Position numbers and translations under genes: made by a program. From Deltaproteobacteria bacterium (lineage in GTDB: Bacteria > Desulfobacterota > Syntrophia > Syntrophales > UBA2210): a stretch of DNA of 48,635 nt. Positions within the stretch are counted from its first letter, which is position 1; every line of letters begins with the position of its first letter. The DNA lies in NCBI GenBank assembly GCA_019313385.1, contig JAFDBG010000019.1, forward strand, positions 1-48,635. The letters are read 5' to 3'. Below are positions 47,793 to 48,635 of the stretch, one piece after another. Below the pieces are notes generated by a model. That model was not told where the DNA came from. It searched no databases and was given only the letters and a program-made list of their open reading frames with translations.

Positions 47793-48635
47793 ATGAAATA
47801 TATAAAAATCAGGGGTGCGCGTCAGCACAACTTAAAAAATGTAAATCTCGACATTCCGAGGGACAAGCTTGTTATTATAACCGGCGTGTCCGGTTCCGGG
47901 AAATCCTCTCTCGCGTTTGACACCATATACGCCGAGGGCCAGAGACGGTATGTAGAATCACTTTCGACCTATGCGCGCCAGTTCATCGGCCAAATGGATA
48001 AACCCGAGGTCGAATCCATTGAGGGACTCTCCCCCGCCATAGCCATTGAGCAGAGAACCGCGAGCCGCAATCCCCGTTCAACGGTTGGCACTGTAACCGA
48101 AATATATGATTATCTGCGTCTGCTCTTCGCCCGCGTTGGGATACCTCACTGCTATAACTGTGGAAAGCGGATTGAGGCCCAGACCATCGACATGATGGCG
48201 GAGACGGTACAGTCTCTTCCTGAAGGGACGAAGATCAACGTCATGTCACCCATCGCCAGGGGCAAGAAGGGCGAATTCCAGAAAGAGCTGAAGAAACTGC
48301 GAAAAGATGGCTTTGCCCGTGTGCGAGTCGACGGGTCGGCAAGAGATCTTGGCGAGGATATCGCGCTGGACAGGAACAAGCGCCATGATATAGACGTGGT
48401 GATCGACAGACTGATTATCAATACCGGCATCGGAAAGCGATTAAGAGATTCACTGGAGATCGCCACAGGGCTTTCGGGAGGGCTCGTCGGCATCCAGGTT
48501 GTGGATGGAGAAGAGCTGCTTTTCAGTGAAACTTACGCCTGTCCCGAATGCGGCATCAGTATACCGGAACTCGCACCCCGGATGTTCTCCTTTAACAGCC
48601 CATACGGCGCCTGTCCCGAGTGCGGGGGACTGGGA
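47793..48635 (+). CDS. uvrA: Excinuclease ABC subunit A, 5' part (runs off window)
   Basis: Manual translation: [89 protein letters not shown]; not in the ORF track because no stop lies in the window. Confidence 0.96.
   Translation, partial: MKYIKIRGARQHNLKNVNLDIPRDKLVIITGVSGSGKSSLAFDTIYAEGQRRYVESLSTYARQFIGQMDKPEVESIEGLSPAIAIEQRTASRNPRSTVGTVTEIYDYLRLLFARVGIPHCYNCGKRIEAQTIDMMAETVQSLPEGTKINVMSPIARGKKGEFQKELKKLRKDGFARVRVDGSARDLGEDIALDRNKRHDIDVVIDRLIINTGIGKRLRDSLEIATGLSGGLVGIQVVDGEELLFSETYACPECGISIPELAPRMFSFNSPYGACPECGGLG

Overview
Window of 48.6 kb from what looks like an anaerobic Desulfobacterota-type (deltaproteobacterial) genome; taxonomy is an inference from gene content. Main blocks: (1) 0-16.4 kb, a mosaic of TPR-linked glycosyltransferases, an FkbM methyltransferase, truncated genes, and a 1760-aa predicted multidomain protein (ferredoxin + FrhB + polysaccharide pyruvyl transferase + GT9 + TPR + GT2 + TPR). 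(2) 16.9-22 kb, an IS3 remnant, a class I methyltransferase, a CPA2 antiporter with a T9 frameshift, a GuaA-like synthetase without a glutaminase domain, and a DUF169 protein. (3) 22.2-27.9 kb, an XRE-cupin regulator and a 2-oxoacid:ferredoxin oxidoreductase operon with a GltD-ferredoxin fusion. (4) 27.9-33.3 kb, a Phd/ParE-type TA pair, a B12-binding radical SAM protein, and an OYE / CGGC / ketopantoate-reductase operon. (5) 33.4-40.1 kb, a segment next to tRNA-Sec (selC), bracketed by a 16-bp copy of the selC 3' end. It carries a tightly coupled operon (cytidylyltransferase-like, PLP enzyme, CDP-alcohol phosphotransferase, N-methyltransferase-like) that may be an unusual phospholipid or phosphonolipid head-group pathway. 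(6) 40.1-48.6 kb, housekeeping genes: selC, moeA, nadA, mfd, a SurA-type PPIase and the 5' part of uvrA (missing from the ORF track because it runs off the window). Several short-word (7- or 8-nt period) repeat arrays lie across the window, some forming palindromes. Two heptad arrays sit immediately upstream of mfd and uvrA.
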